NCBI GenBank assembly: GCA_013360875.1
Contig: JABWAU010000009.1
Location: 1 to 57,095, forward strand
Reading direction: 5' to 3'
Length of the DNA stretch: 57,095 bases
DNA from: Anaerolineales bacterium
GTDB lineage: Bacteria > Chloroflexota > Anaerolineae > Anaerolineales > Villigracilaceae
Positions within the stretch are counted from its first letter, which is position 1. The number at the start of each line of letters is the position of its first letter. The position numbers were made by a program, and so were the translations under genes. The notes under the pieces were generated by a model that was not told the DNA's origin, did not search any database, and worked only from the letters and a program-made list of their open reading frames with translations. Shown in pieces: positions 43,966 to 54,269 of the stretch.

Positions 43966-44616
43966 ATGGACAAAACCTCCATCCTCATCGCTGACGACGA
44001 ACCCGCTTTCCGAAGCGGACTGCGCGCCTTGCTCAAATCCGCGAATGAACTCGCGCTCGTCGGCGACGCGGAAACGGGAAGTGAAGCCATCCGCCTCGCC
44101 GCGGAGTTGCAGCCCGACATCATCCTCATGGACATCAACATGCCTGGCGTCAACGGCATTGAAGCCACGCGCCGCATCCTCAACACCAGCCCCCACATCG
44201 GCATTCTCATCCTTACGATGTTCGAAGACGACGACTCAGTCTTCGCCGCGATGCGCGCGGGCGCGCGCGGGTATCTGCTCAAGGGGGCGCTCAAAGCCGA
44301 AATACTGAGAGCCATTCAAACCGTAGGGGGAGGCGGAGTCGTCTTCGGCGCGGCAATCGCCCAACGCATGATGCGTTACTTCGCTGGTGTCAAGCCCATC
44401 GAGTCATCCGACCTCTTCCCCGAACTCACCGACCGCGAACGCGAAATCCTCGACAGGATCGCCAAGGGAATGAACAACAGCGAAATCGCCAACGCGCTGA
44501 CACTAAGCCAAAAGACAATCCGCAACCACGTTTCGAACATTTTCAACAAGTTGCAGGTCGCCGACCGCGCGCAGGCTATCGTGCGGGCGAGGGAAAAGGG
44601 GATGGGAAGTTCTTGA
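43966..44616 (+). CDS. NarL/FixJ-family response regulator
   Basis: 216 residues: receiver (ILIADDEPAFRSGLRALL, phospho-Asp in QPDIILMDINMPGVNG, Lys in GYLLKGAL) and LuxR-type helix-turn-helix (LTDREREILDRIAKGMNNSEIANALTLSQKTIRNHVSNIFNKL). It is the partner of the upstream membrane kinase. There is no Shine-Dalgarno site before 43966, so translation may be coupled or leaderless. The 3' end is followed by a dispersed repeat. Confidence 0.94.
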   Translation: MDKTSILIADDEPAFRSGLRALLKSANELALVGDAETGSEAIRLAAELQPDIILMDINMPGVNGIEATRRILNTSPHIGILILTMFEDDDSVFAAMRAGARGYLLKGALKAEILRAIQTVGGGGVVFGAAIAQRMMRYFAGVKPIESSDLFPELTDREREILDRIAKGMNNSEIANALTLSQKTIRNHVSNIFNKLQVADRAQAIVRAREKGMGSS

Positions 44617-44646
44617 ATTTTGAAATACTCGGTTCACATTCTTTCC

Positions 44647-44728
44647 GTCATTACGAGCGGAGCGAAGCAATCCCCTCCCTTGTTGACGAGGAGATTGCTT
44701 CGGCGAAAGAACACCGCCTCGCAACGAC
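44647..44728. repeat. GTCATTACGAG...CTCGCAACGAC dispersed repeat
   Basis: An 82-bp copy of the CATTGCGAG family with inverted ends GTCATTACGAG and CTCGCAACGAC and internal GCGAAGCAATCCCCTCC and GAGATTGCTTCGGCGAA. The stop codon of the truncated kinase (44731-44733) is 2 nt from its right end. Confidence 0.8.
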
Positions 44729-44730
44729 AT

Positions 44731-45507
44731 TTAACTTTGTGGAGGTCTCAACTGTGCGATCAACGAACGTAATTGGGCGAGGGCTTGTTCGGTCATCGTT
44801 TGCAGGCGGTCGAGTTGTTCGGGGACGCGCGCAGGTTCACGGTCAAGCAGGAGGCGGGCGGATTGCGATGTCAGCGTGATGCTGAAGATCGCCTGGCTGA
44901 CCGAGTCGTGCAGTTCGCGCGCCAGTCGGTTGCGTTCACGCGCCGCCGCCAGTTCCTCCGTTTGCGCGGCGTACTCCTGCAACTTCGCGTGTGCGGACTG
45001 CAAATCCGCGAGCAGGCGCTGGCTTTCCACCTCATCGGCTTGCGTGCGCGAATACAGAAAATCGTAAGAAATCAGAAAAGCGCCAACAGCCAGGTAAAGC
45101 AGGATGAACGCCAAGCCTTCCAGAAAACTCATTCCGAGCATCAGGGTTACGCTGAGCAGCGCCGCATATAGAATCGCCCAGATCGTCGCCGCTCGGCGCG
45201 ATAGCAAATGAAATGCCTGCATACAGAGCGGGATGTACAAAAGGGTTTGAAAATCCAGGAATGGGCGCAGGTTGGAAAGGATCGCCGCGAGCGCGGTCTG
45301 CAATGGAAAATAGAAAAACTTATGCCGGGGAAAACGGCTCGAGAGCGCAGGCTCCAAAGCATACAACAGCGCATAAATGGCGAGGAGAAAAACGACAGGG
45401 ACGAGATTCGATTGACCCTGATAAAAAAGGATCGCGCGCAGCGCCACCGCGCCGATGACGATGAAACCGATCAGATAACTGCCCTGATAACCATGCGCCC
45501 GCTTCAT
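44731..45507 (-). pseudogene. Sensor histidine kinase lacking the ATPase domain
   Basis: 258 residues: six helices (about 10-160), a coiled coil, then HisKA_3 with LARELHDSVSQAIFSITLTSQS. After QLRPPQS the ORF stops, exactly where a dispersed repeat begins, and no HATPase_c lobe follows. The paralogue next to it (45504-46691) has the whole lobe. The product could still be phosphorylated in trans or simply be dead. The start ATG overlaps the upstream kinase's TGA (ATGA), so the operon arrangement is intact. Confidence 0.8.
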
Positions 45508-46691
45508 TCCGACACCTCAGCCTGATTCCGCCTCACAAGAATTCGTGTCCCCTGACGCGGATTCGACTCCACCGACAGATTCCATCCGATCTCGCGCGCC
45601 CGCTCCGACATGCCCGCCAGCCCCAAATGCCCGCGTGGATTCGATATCGCCTGCGGATCGAAGCCGCGTCCGTGGTCTTCGATTTCGAGACAGGAGGCTT
45701 CCTCGTCCAAATTCAAACGCACAGTTGCTTTGTTCACTCCGCTGTGTTTGACGACGTTGCTCAACGCTTCGTGGACGATGGAATACAGTCCCAGTATTTC
45801 CGCCTCGGATAAGAACTTCTCTCCATGTATTTCCAGCGAGGCCTGCAAGCCATCGCGCGAGCCGCGTTCGTCTGCCAACCGTCGAAGCGCGGCGGGTAAT
45901 CCCTCCTCTGCAATCGAGCGCGGCTTCAACTGGGAGACGAGGGATTGGATCTCGCTCAAAGCGTTGGCGGCAAGTCCCTCGAGGCGGAGCAATTGTACGG
46001 AGCACGACGCGCGAACCGACTCTTTATCCAAAAGCAGGCGCGCGGATTGGGCGGTCAGGTTCATGCTGAAGACCGTCTGCGTGACCGAATCGTGCAACTC
46101 GCGCGCCAGGCGGTTTCGTTCGCGTTCCACCGCGAGGCTTGCCACCTGATCGGCGTATCCCTGAAGTTGATGATGCGCGCTCTGCAGTTCATCGAAGGCG
46201 CGTTGATTCTCATTGCGCGCGGCTTCGGCTTTCAGCACCTGGCTGGCATAACCGCCGAAGAGGAAACACACGCCGCTGTACAACCCGCCCATCGCCAGCC
46301 CGAAAAGTTGACCTTCGCTCGAAAATAAAAGCGCGCCGCTGAGAGTCAGCGAAAAGCCCGCAATATAAAAATACCCGACGCGCCTGCCGAAGAAAGCGAC
46401 CGCATCGAGACTGAGCGGGATGAACAGGTTTGCGAAAAAATCCTCATAGTCGGAAACGATCAACAACCCGATCACGATGGTGGATTGCAAAAGAAGATAA
46501 ATCGCTTGCGAGGTTCGGGATCGAAACAAGCCCGATGACCTGCGATGAATGTCCCGCGTTTCGACGAAGAGAAGCAGACCGTACGCCGCGAGCAGCCCAA
46601 GCACGGCAGTGAAGTACGGCTCGTCCGCGGCGACCACCGCGCCGCGCAGGGCGACCGCGGCAAAGATCAAATATACGCCGATCGTGCGCAT
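45504..46691 (-). CDS. Membrane sensor histidine kinase
   Basis: 395 residues. Six transmembrane helices (about 5-160), a coiled coil, then HisKA_3 (RLARELHDSVTQTVFSMNLTAQ) and the ATPase lobe (EALSNVVKHSGVNKATV, EIEDHGRGFDPQ, LGLAGMSERAREIGW). The start at 46691 overlaps the regulator stop by one base (TGATG). It is complete, unlike its shorter neighbour downstream. Likely partner: the response regulator at 46691-47410. Confidence 0.92.
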   Translation of the reverse strand: MRTIGVYLIFAAVALRGAVVAADEPYFTAVLGLLAAYGLLLFVETRDIHRRSSGLFRSRTSQAIYLLLQSTIVIGLLIVSDYEDFFANLFIPLSLDAVAFFGRRVGYFYIAGFSLTLSGALLFSSEGQLFGLAMGGLYSGVCFLFGGYASQVLKAEAARNENQRAFDELQSAHHQLQGYADQVASLAVERERNRLARELHDSVTQTVFSMNLTAQSARLLLDKESVRASCSVQLLRLEGLAANALSEIQSLVSQLKPRSIAEEGLPAALRRLADERGSRDGLQASLEIHGEKFLSEAEILGLYSIVHEALSNVVKHSGVNKATVRLNLDEEASCLEIEDHGRGFDPQAISNPRGHLGLAGMSERAREIGWNLSVESNPRQGTRILVRRNQAEVSE

Positions 46692-47410
46692 CAATTTTTG
46701 TCCGCGGTCAACCCGTGACGCAACGCGTAGATGGCGGCTTGCGTGCGGTCATCCAGATGCAACTTGCTCAGGATGCTGCTGACGTGCGTCTTGACGGTCT
46801 TTTCGCTGATGACCAGTTTCTCGCCGATCTCGCGGTTGTTCATGCCGTCGGCGATCAGATGCAGGACTTCCTGCTCGCGCTCGGTCAACCCATTCTCAGT
46901 ACGCGTCGCCGCGTGACTTGTGGCTGGCTCCTCCTTTTTTGCCGCCACCGCCGCCATCAATTTTTTTGCGATTTCAGGATGCAACTGCACCCTGCCGAGA
47001 TACACTTCGCGGACTGCCTGCACCAATTCGTGCGGCGGAATATCCTTGAGCAGGTATCCCTGCGCGCCGGCGCGGATGGCAGGTAATACTTTATCTTCCT
47101 CTCCAAAACTGGTCAGGATAATGACGCGCGAGCGCGGACTGCATTCGATGATTTTGGGCGTGGCTTGAATGCCGTCCATTTCGGGCATGACCAGATCGAG
47201 CAGCACGATGTCGGGTTGCATACTGCGCGCCAGTTCCACCGCCTGTATGCCATTGGCGGCTTCTCCCGTCACTTCGATGGGCAAAGTGGATGCGTCCTGC
47301 AATTCCAAAAATGTCCGCAGTCCCTGGCGCACCATGGCGTGATCGTCCACGATCAGGACGCGGATCTTTTCCCCGGAACCGGAACCAGATTTGTTCATGT
47401 CATCATCCAT
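46691..47410 (-). CDS. NarL/FixJ-family response regulator
   Basis: 239 residues: receiver (VLIVDDHAMVRQGLRTFL, phospho-Asp in QPDIVLLDLVMPEMDG, Lys in GYLLKDIPP), a linker with an Ala/Lys/Glu-rich stretch, and LuxR-type helix-turn-helix (LTEREQEVLHLIADGMNNREIGEKLVISEKTVKTHVSSILSKL). First gene of a regulator-kinase-kinase operon on the minus strand. ATG 47398 is a possible alternative start. Confidence 0.93.
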   Translation of the reverse strand: MDDDMNKSGSGSGEKIRVLIVDDHAMVRQGLRTFLELQDASTLPIEVTGEAANGIQAVELARSMQPDIVLLDLVMPEMDGIQATPKIIECSPRSRVIILTSFGEEDKVLPAIRAGAQGYLLKDIPPHELVQAVREVYLGRVQLHPEIAKKLMAAVAAKKEEPATSHAATRTENGLTEREQEVLHLIADGMNNREIGEKLVISEKTVKTHVSSILSKLHLDDRTQAAIYALRHGLTADKN

Positions 47411-47621
47411 CCCGTTGGGTTCGCTGAATTTATTTATCGGAATGATCTCACAATGATTATGACATTTTGGGAAACGTTAGGCAAATGACATTCATCCCCT
47501 TTTGCGGCAAAAATCGAAACGCCTGCCTGCATCAAAACAGGCGCGTCAGCCGGCCGTCCTTTGGAAAACGATAATATGCGGCAGAGAATCGAGCAATACC
47601 CGGTGACCATTAAGCAAACGG

Positions 47622-50357
47622 CTATTTCCTCCGAATCCACTTGAACAGCTCGACCACAAGAAAGACGACCGCGCCGAAACCGAAACTGACCAGCAGGTCG
47701 CGCAGGCTGAGCGGGGTTGTGGCGAAAGCCTTGTTGAGAAAGGGAGCGTAGATCACAGCCAGTTGGAGAATTAACGTCAACAACACAGCGCCCAGCATGG
47801 ATTTGTTCGAGAACAAGCCGATCCGCCAGAGCGTATCCCGTTCCGAACGGGTCGCGAGGGCATTGCCCATCTGAGCCAGGGTGAGTGTGGTGAAGGTGAC
47901 GGTCTGCCAGACGGCCGGCGAGGCGGACGGCTCCAGCCGGTAATACAGGAAGCCCACGCCGAGAGAAACCAGCCCCATCAACAAGCCGACCCAAATAATG
48001 TCGCGTCCCATGCCCCGCCCGAAGATGTTTTCACTCGGCGAATAAGGCGGTCGCTGCATGACGTTTCGTTCGGGAGGCTCCACCGCCAGCGCCAGGCCGG
48101 GCAAGCCATCGGTGACCAGGTTGACCCACAGGATTTGAAGCGACGTCAACGGCAGCGGCATGCCGATGAACGGCGCGAGCAGCATCACCCAGATCTCACC
48201 GGCGTTGGATGTCATCGTGTACTTGATGAATTTGCGGATGTTGTCGTAGATGCGGCGTCCCTCCTTCACCGCCGCGACGATGGTGGCGAAGTTATCGTCC
48301 AGCAGGATCATATCGGAGGCTTCTTTCGTAACATCCGTGCCGGTGATCCCCATCGCCACGCCGATCTCCGCCTTCCTGAGCGCGGGCGCGTCGTTGACTC
48401 CATCGCCGGTCATCGCGACGATGTGTCCGCGGGTTTGGAGCGCCTGCACCAGTTTGAGTTTGTGTTCGGGGGAGACGCGGGCATAGACCGGGACTTCCTC
48501 GACCGCCGCTTCCAATTGCGCGGCGGTCATCCCATCCAGGTCGTGCCCCGTGAGCGGTTTGTTTGTTTCGGCGATCCCCAATTCCGAAGCGATATACGCG
48601 GCGGTCAGCGGATGATCTCCCGTGATCATCACGGTGCGAATGCCCGCCATTTTGGCTTCCGCCACCGCGCCCTTCACCTCGGGACGCGCCGGGTCAATCA
48701 TGCCGACCATGCCGATGAAGATCAGATCACGCTCGACCGGTTCCGGCTCATCGCACTGACAGAAGGAAAGCCCCAGCACCCGCATCCCTTTTTGCGCCAT
48801 GTCGTTGTTCGCCTTTAGGATTCGTTCCCGCCAGGCTTCATCCAACGGTACGGTCCGACCGTCCGCCCAGACCCGGTTCGAGACTTCCATCAGGCTGTCC
48901 ACCGCGCCTTTGGTGATCACGAGATAATGACCCGGCTGGAAGAAGTCCGGGCGCGAGTCCTGATAGGGATTCAGCAGGGCAGGCACCAGGTCCGGCTCGG
49001 GGCGGTGAACGGTCGTCATCCGCTTGCGGTCCGAATCGAACGGCAGTTCGGCGACGCGCGGAAACGCCTTTTCCAAATCCGCTTTCCACAACCCCGCCTT
49101 TGCGCTGGCGATCACCAGCGCGCCCTCGGTCGGGTCGCCGATGGTCGAAAACGCGCCTGGTTCGCCGGGAACGGCTTCCAGCACGGCATCGTTGCACAAT
49201 GCGCCTCCAGCCAGCGTCAAAACAATGGGAGGACTTTCACGCAACAAGGGTTCGGGCGCATCGTTGGCGTTGACCGTCGGGCTGAAACTGCGCAGCCGCG
49301 CCTGCAAATTGAGTGTGTTCTCCGCCACGTCCACGAACGTGACGGTCATCTGATTCTGAGTGAGGGTGCCGGTTTTATCGGAGCAGATGACCGTCACCGA
49401 GCCGAGCGTTTCGACCGCCGGCAACTTTCGGATCAGGGCATTGCGCTTTAACATGCGCTGCGCGCCGAGCGCCAGAGCGATCGTCACCACAGCGGGCAGG
49501 CCTTCGGGAACAGCCGCCACTGCCATCGCTACCGAGACCTTGAACATCTCGATCCAGTCTTCCCCGCGCAACAAGCCGAGGACAAAGACGATTGCGACCA
49601 CCGCCAGCGCGGCGAGCGCCAGCCCTCTTGCCAGTTGATCGAGACGCCGCTGAAGGGGAGTTTTTTCCGCGCCGACCGACTGGAGCATGTCGGCGATCCT
49701 GCCCAATTGGGTGTTCATCCCCGTACCCGTCACCAGCGCCAGACCATGCCCATAGGTGACGATTGTTCCCATGTAGACCAAATTGACGCGGTCGCCCAGA
49801 GGGAGATTCTCCCCCGCGAGCGACTCCGTGTGCTTTTCGACCGCCTCCGACTCCCCGGTCAAAACTGCCTCCTGCACCCTCAAATTGACCGCCTCCAACA
49901 ACCGCGCGTCCGCCGGGACGGTGTTTCCCGTTTCCAACTGGATGACGTCGCCGGGGACCAGCGAGCGGGCGGTGACTTCCTGCAAGCGTCCGTCGCGACG
50001 GACGCGCACGTGCGGGACCGCCATCCGCTTGAGAGCCGCCATCGCCTGTTCGGCGCGGTATTCCTGCACAAAGCCAAGCGCGCCGTTCAGGACGACGATG
50101 ATCATAATGACGATCGCGTCCGTGGTCTCGCCGAGGAACGCGGAGACAATGGCGGAGATGATGAGCATGATGATCATCACGCCCGTGAACTGTTCCAGCA
50201 GGATCGCCCAGGGGCTTTTGCCTGCGCGTTCGACGAGTTCGTTCGGTCCGTGTTCCGCGAGCCGACGTTCCGCCTCCGCCGCGCTCAAGCCGTTTTCCAG
50301 ATTGCTGTCAACTTTGCGGACGGCTTCCTGTGTATCAAGGGTATGCCATTCGGTCAT
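47622..50357 (-). CDS. P2-type cation-transporting ATPase
   Basis: 911 residues, typical of bacterial Ca2+/SERCA-like or PMR1-like pumps. N-terminal cation_ATPase_N ([18 protein letters not shown]), actuator TGES in [12 protein letters not shown], phosphorylation site [12 protein letters not shown] (Asp near 326), nucleotide site ITKGAVDSL, hinge [22 protein letters not shown] and a six-helix C-terminal domain. P(E)GLP in the fourth helix ([17 protein letters not shown]) is the cation-site motif of P2 ATPases. Ca2+ export is most likely, Mn2+ possible. The ribosome site is GGAGGCGCC. It stands alone; its 3' side has a 211-nt gap without a gene. Confidence 0.93.
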   Translation of the reverse strand: MTEWHTLDTQEAVRKVDSNLENGLSAAEAERRLAEHGPNELVERAGKSPWAILLEQFTGVMIIMLIISAIVSAFLGETTDAIVIMIIVVLNGALGFVQEYRAEQAMAALKRMAVPHVRVRRDGRLQEVTARSLVPGDVIQLETGNTVPADARLLEAVNLRVQEAVLTGESEAVEKHTESLAGENLPLGDRVNLVYMGTIVTYGHGLALVTGTGMNTQLGRIADMLQSVGAEKTPLQRRLDQLARGLALAALAVVAIVFVLGLLRGEDWIEMFKVSVAMAVAAVPEGLPAVVTIALALGAQRMLKRNALIRKLPAVETLGSVTVICSDKTGTLTQNQMTVTFVDVAENTLNLQARLRSFSPTVNANDAPEPLLRESPPIVLTLAGGALCNDAVLEAVPGEPGAFSTIGDPTEGALVIASAKAGLWKADLEKAFPRVAELPFDSDRKRMTTVHRPEPDLVPALLNPYQDSRPDFFQPGHYLVITKGAVDSLMEVSNRVWADGRTVPLDEAWRERILKANNDMAQKGMRVLGLSFCQCDEPEPVERDLIFIGMVGMIDPARPEVKGAVAEAKMAGIRTVMITGDHPLTAAYIASELGIAETNKPLTGHDLDGMTAAQLEAAVEEVPVYARVSPEHKLKLVQALQTRGHIVAMTGDGVNDAPALRKAEIGVAMGITGTDVTKEASDMILLDDNFATIVAAVKEGRRIYDNIRKFIKYTMTSNAGEIWVMLLAPFIGMPLPLTSLQILWVNLVTDGLPGLALAVEPPERNVMQRPPYSPSENIFGRGMGRDIIWVGLLMGLVSLGVGFLYYRLEPSASPAVWQTVTFTTLTLAQMGNALATRSERDTLWRIGLFSNKSMLGAVLLTLILQLAVIYAPFLNKAFATTPLSLRDLLVSFGFGAVVFLVVELFKWIRRK

Positions 50358-50442
50358 GGCGCCTCCAGCCTTTATTTCGATTTTCCATTGGAATCATTAT
50401 ATATCGAAAGATCGGAAAGATATAACGAGATCTCGACGTTTC

Positions 50443-50461
50443 CTCTGAGCCTGTCGAAGGG
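50443..50461. repeat. GAGCCTGTCGAAGGG dispersed repeat, intergenic copy
   Basis: CCTCTGAGCCTGTCGAAGGG lies in the divergent region upstream of the cation ATPase. It shares the core with the coding copy at 23008-23026. Confidence 0.8.
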
Positions 50462-50600
50462 ATCACTTAGAGTAACATGGAGTAACTTGCGGGCAATCAC
50501 CGGAAAAGCGGCTTTCATTTTTTGTGATTTATAATTCGTAACGACCCCTGCAAAAAAGTTGTGAAGAATCAAAGCGAATATGTCATGAAAGGAAGAAAAG

Positions 50601-53354
50601 ATGGATGCACCCGTCACTCCCGGTTTTGATCCCGCGCACGACGTCCTGCATTATGGACGCCAGCCCCTGGACGCCATCTTTGCGCCAAAAAGCGTGGCGG
50701 TCGTCGGCGCGACGGAGACGCCCGGCAGCGTCGGGCGCACCATCGTCTGGAATTTGATCAGCAGTTCCTTTGGCGGGACCATCTATCCCGTCAACCCGAA
50801 GCGTTCGAGCGTGCTGGGCATCAAAGCCTATCCCAATCTCTCCGTCGTGCCTGAGGCGGTGGATTTGGTCGTGGTGGTCACTCCCGCCGCAACCGTGCCA
50901 GGCATCATCCAGGAAGCCGTGGAACTGGATGTAAAAGGCGCCATCATTATATCCGCCGGGTTCAAGGAAACGGGTCCCGAAGGCGCGGAGTTGGAACGCC
51001 GGATCATGGAACACGCGCGCCGCGGAAGCATGCGCATCATTGGGCCGAATTGCCTGGGCGTGATGAGTCCTGTCAGCGGCTTGAACGCCACCTTTGCCAG
51101 CGCGATGGCGCAGCGCGGCAGCGTTGGGTTCATCAGCCAGAGCGGCGCGTTATGCACCGCCATCCTCGACTGGAGTTTGAGCGAGAACGTCGGGTTCAGC
51201 GCGTTCGTGTCCATCGGCTCGATGTTGGACGTGGATTGGAGCGACCTGATCTATTATCTCGGCGACGATCCGCACACCAAGAGCATCGTCATTTACATGG
51301 AGACCATCGGGAACGCCAGAGCGTTTCTCTCCGCCGCCCGTGAGGTTGCGCTGACGAAACCGATCATCGTCATCAAGCCCGGCCGCACGGAGGGAGCCGC
51401 AAAAGCCGCCGCCTCCCATACCGGCTCACTGACCGGCAGCGATGAAGTGCTTGAGGTCGCCTTCCGTCGAAGCGGCGTGCTGCGTGTCAGCAGGATCGCT
51501 GAACTATTCTACATGGCGGAGGTGCTTGGAAAACAGCCACGCCCGAAGGGTCGCCGTTTGACGATCCTCACCAACGCCGGGGGACCAGGCGTGCTGGCTA
51601 CCGATGCGCTGATCTCCAATGGCGGCGAACTGGCTCAACTTTCCGACGAGACGATGGAGTCCTTCGACCAGCTGCTTCCGGCAGCCTGGAGTCACAACAA
51701 TCCGGTGGACATTTTGGGAGACGCCAGCCCGGAGCGTTACGGCAAGGCGCTCGAAATCGCAGCCAAAGACCCCAACAGCGACGGCATCCTAGTGATCCTC
51801 ACCCCCCAGGCGATGACGGATCCCACCAAAACCGCCGAGGAACTGGAGCCGTACGCGCAATCGCTCGGCAAGCCGGTGATCGCCTCCTGGATGGGCGGGG
51901 ATGAGGTCGCCCCGGGGGAAGCCATTCTCAACAAAGCCAACGTCCCAACCTTCCCCTATCCCGACACGGCGGCGCGCGTTTTCGATTACATGGCGCACTA
52001 TGCGGAAAACCTGCGCAGCCTGTACGAAACGCCGATGCCGATCGGGGACGAGGTTCAAGATCCGCTCGACCGCGAAGGCGCCGCGCAGATCATCAAGTCT
52101 GCGCGCGATGCGGGTCGCACGATCCTGACCGAATATGAGTCCAAACTGCTTCTGGCTTCCTACGGCATTCCCACCGTGGAGACGCGCATCGCGAAAACCG
52201 AGCAGGAGGCTGTGGAGGCTGCGGAGGATATCGGCTATCCCGTCGTTCTCAAACTTCATTCGGAAACGATCACCCACAAGACCGATGTCGGCGGCGTGCA
52301 GTTGAACCTGACCGACGCGCAGGCTGTGAGAAACGCTTACGCGGGCATTCAGAGATCGGTCACGGAAAAGGCTGGAGCCGGGCATTTTCTGGGAGTAACC
52401 GTCCAGCCGATGGCGAAGGTTGAAGGGTACGAATTAATTTTGGGCAGCAGCATTGATCCGCAATTCGGTCCGGTACTGCTGTTTGGGTTGGGAGGTCAAC
52501 TGGTGGAGGTCTTCAAAGACCGCGCGTTGGGTCTTCCGCCTCTAACCACCACGCTGGCGCGGCGCATGATGGAACAGACCCGCATCTATACCGCCCTGAA
52601 AGGGGTCCGCGGCCGCGAGCCTGTGGACCTCGCCGCTCTCGAACGCCTGCTCGTTCGCTCCTCGCAACTGGTCACGGAGCAGCGCTGGATCAAGGAACTG
52701 GATATCAACCCGCTGATGGCTTCGCCCGAAAAACTGATTGCATTGGACGCCCGCGTCGTGCTTTATGACCCGGATGTCGAGGACGACCAGCTGCCCAAAC
52801 TCGCCATCCGTCCCTATCCCATTCAATACGTTGGGACGTGGATCGCCAAAGACAAAACGGAGGTGACCATTCGCCCCATCCTGCCAGAGGACGAAGCGCT
52901 GCTGATTAAGTTCCACGCCGCGTTATCGGACCGCAGCGTCTTCCTGCGTTATCTGCAACCCATGATGTTCCAGGAACGCATCGTGCATGAGCGCCTGGCG
53001 CGCATCTGCCATTGCGATTACGAGCGCGAGATCACCCTGGTTGCCGAAAGCAGGAACGATGATGGGGAACGCAACATCCTGGGAGTGGTCCGTTTGAGTA
53101 AACTGCATGGCACGGATGAGGCGCGTCTGAGCATCCTGGTCGCCGACCCATACCAGGGTATCGGGCTTGGCGGTGAGTTGGTTCGCCGCGCCATGGAGGT
53201 TGCCGGACGCGAGGGACTCCAACACCTCAGCGCCGTTCTGACAAGCGACAATCAGGTCATGCAGCACATCTTTCAAAAACTCGGTTTCCGCATCGAGCCG
53301 GCCGACCGGTTGACCCTCCGCGCCAGCGCGAATGCGCCCTTCCATCATTCTTGA
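50601..53354 (+). CDS. ADP-forming acyl-CoA synthetase fused to GNAT acetyltransferase
   Basis: 917 residues. The CoA-binding domain ([31 protein letters not shown]), ligase-CoA domain with the phospho-His in [14 protein letters not shown] (near 272), ATP-grasp domain ([31 protein letters not shown]) and a C-terminal GNAT domain (about 745-900; [20 protein letters not shown]) are in order. The ligase half makes acetyl-CoA from acetate, or in reverse makes ATP from acetyl-CoA; the GNAT half in such fusions (Pat/YfiQ-like) acetylates lysines. AAGGAAG precedes ATG 50601. With NifJ it could conserve energy from pyruvate as acetate. Confidence 0.93.
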   Translation: MDAPVTPGFDPAHDVLHYGRQPLDAIFAPKSVAVVGATETPGSVGRTIVWNLISSSFGGTIYPVNPKRSSVLGIKAYPNLSVVPEAVDLVVVVTPAATVPGIIQEAVELDVKGAIIISAGFKETGPEGAELERRIMEHARRGSMRIIGPNCLGVMSPVSGLNATFASAMAQRGSVGFISQSGALCTAILDWSLSENVGFSAFVSIGSMLDVDWSDLIYYLGDDPHTKSIVIYMETIGNARAFLSAAREVALTKPIIVIKPGRTEGAAKAAASHTGSLTGSDEVLEVAFRRSGVLRVSRIAELFYMAEVLGKQPRPKGRRLTILTNAGGPGVLATDALISNGGELAQLSDETMESFDQLLPAAWSHNNPVDILGDASPERYGKALEIAAKDPNSDGILVILTPQAMTDPTKTAEELEPYAQSLGKPVIASWMGGDEVAPGEAILNKANVPTFPYPDTAARVFDYMAHYAENLRSLYETPMPIGDEVQDPLDREGAAQIIKSARDAGRTILTEYESKLLLASYGIPTVETRIAKTEQEAVEAAEDIGYPVVLKLHSETITHKTDVGGVQLNLTDAQAVRNAYAGIQRSVTEKAGAGHFLGVTVQPMAKVEGYELILGSSIDPQFGPVLLFGLGGQLVEVFKDRALGLPPLTTTLARRMMEQTRIYTALKGVRGREPVDLAALERLLVRSSQLVTEQRWIKELDINPLMASPEKLIALDARVVLYDPDVEDDQLPKLAIRPYPIQYVGTWIAKDKTEVTIRPILPEDEALLIKFHAALSDRSVFLRYLQPMMFQERIVHERLARICHCDYEREITLVAESRNDDGERNILGVVRLSKLHGTDEARLSILVADPYQGIGLGGELVRRAMEVAGREGLQHLSAVLTSDNQVMQHIFQKLGFRIEPADRLTLRASANAPFHHS

Positions 53355-53421
53355 GAGATATTCCCGCGTAAAGGTTGTGCAATATCGTAATCGTCTATAA
53401 GATGGAGGGCATGCACCCGTG

Positions 53422-53961
53422 ATGGGATCGCCTCCTTCCACCCGCGCAGGCTTGAATCATGCAAACCGACGTCCTTCTAAACGCTTGAAAACCTTCGACT
53501 TCCTGCGCGGACTGGACGACGCGACCCTCGCGCGCCTTGCGGACAGCGCAACGTGGAAGGTGTTCGCGCCCAACGCGGTGGTGTTCTGGGAGGGGGACGT
53601 GGAATCGAATCTGTGCTACCTGCAATACGGCTTGCTCAAGGTGTTGAAGGCTTCGCCAGATGGGCGCGAGCAGGTTCTGCGGTTCATCGGCGCGGGCGAG
53701 ATCTTCAACGCGATCGGCGTGCTGGCGAAGAAACCCAACCCCGCGACAGCCATGGCGTTGGAGGAATCGGGGATATGGTTGATTCCGCGTCATGCCCTGG
53801 AGGAGATCGTTCGAACGCATCCGCACACGGCAATGCAGATCATCGAAAACATGGCGGATAAGATCATCAGCCTGGTCGCGCTCGCCGTGGACCTGTCGCT
53901 GAAGACGGTCGAGGCGCGGTTCGCCAAATTGCTCGATTATAGAAGTTGTAAAGAAGAATGA
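53422..53961 (+). pseudogene. Crp/Fnr-family regulator without its helix-turn-helix
   Basis: 179 residues. The cyclic-nucleotide-binding-like domain is full (FAPNAVVFWEGDVESNLCYLQYGLLKVLKASPDGREQVL, GEIFNAIGVLAKKPNPATAMALE) and the dimer helix begins (LIALAVDLSLKTVEARFAKLL). The ORF then ends in DYRSCKEE, before the winged-helix domain found in all DNA-binding members. The DNA after the break is the promoter of the next gene, so a deletion joined the two. Neither Cys ligands for an Fe-S cluster nor cAMP-contact Arg are obvious, so the original effector is unclear. GTG 53419 is an alternative start. Confidence 0.8.
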
Positions 53962-53976
53962 ATGTCCATATAGCTC

Positions 53977-54006
53977 TTGACAAATCGCTCTCAAACGACG
54001 TAACAT
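53977..54006 (+). promoter_or_regulatory. Promoter of the metal-resistance operon
   Basis: TTGACA, an 18-nt spacer and TAACAT, followed by the operator-like palindrome and a GAGGAG ribosome site before ATG 54039. Confidence 0.65.
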
Positions 54007-54028
54007 CATCGCATACTGATACGATGAT
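54005..54028 (+). promoter_or_regulatory. Operator candidate for ArsR/SmtB-type repressor
   Basis: ATCATCG and CGATGAT are perfect inverted halves around a 10-nt centre, directly downstream of the -10 box. Position and symmetry suit autoregulation by the ArsR-type repressor encoded next. Confidence 0.6.
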
Positions 54029-54038
54029 ATGAGGAGCC

Positions 54039-54269
54039 ATGCTAATCATATCCACTACCTCCAGCATTAACCTGCAAGCCAAGCTGTTTCGCGGTTTTGC
54101 CGATCCTTCCCGACTTTCCATTCTCGAAGCCTTGCGGGAGAGCGAGTGCACCGTCAGCGATCTGGTTCAAACCACGGGACTCACGCAGCCCAATGTCTCC
54201 AACCACCTTGCCTGTTTGCGCGATTGATGTACCCATTACAACTCCCCTACAGAAAAAGTCAATGCCTAA
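54039..54269 (+). pseudogene. ArsR/SmtB-type metal-responsive repressor, disrupted
   Basis: The first 62 codons are a typical ArsR N-terminus with the recognition helix (LQAKLFRGFADPSRLSILEAL, TVSDLVQTTGLTQPNVSNHLACLRD). A TGA follows at 54225-54227. Reading on in the same frame gives CTHYNSPTEKVNA and a TAA at 54267-54269 that overlaps the ATPase start. This looks like the end of the same gene, so an internal deletion removed the wing and C-terminal helices (about 45 residues) and created the TGA. The short product might still bind DNA weakly but lacks the usual metal-binding C-terminal helix. GAGGAG precedes ATG 54039. Confidence 0.75.

Noticed and set aside
47411-47621. Possible gene between the NarL-type regulator and the cation ATPase
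   Set aside because: Short ORFs there lack ribosome sites and overlap in conflicting frames; only a weak CGCCTG/CAGGCG hairpin is visible.
54225-54269. TGA after ArsR codon 62 as a second selenocysteine codon
   Set aside because: The in-frame tail is only 13 residues, the repressor's wing and C-terminal helix are missing, and no convincing SECIS hairpin follows; an internal deletion explains it better.
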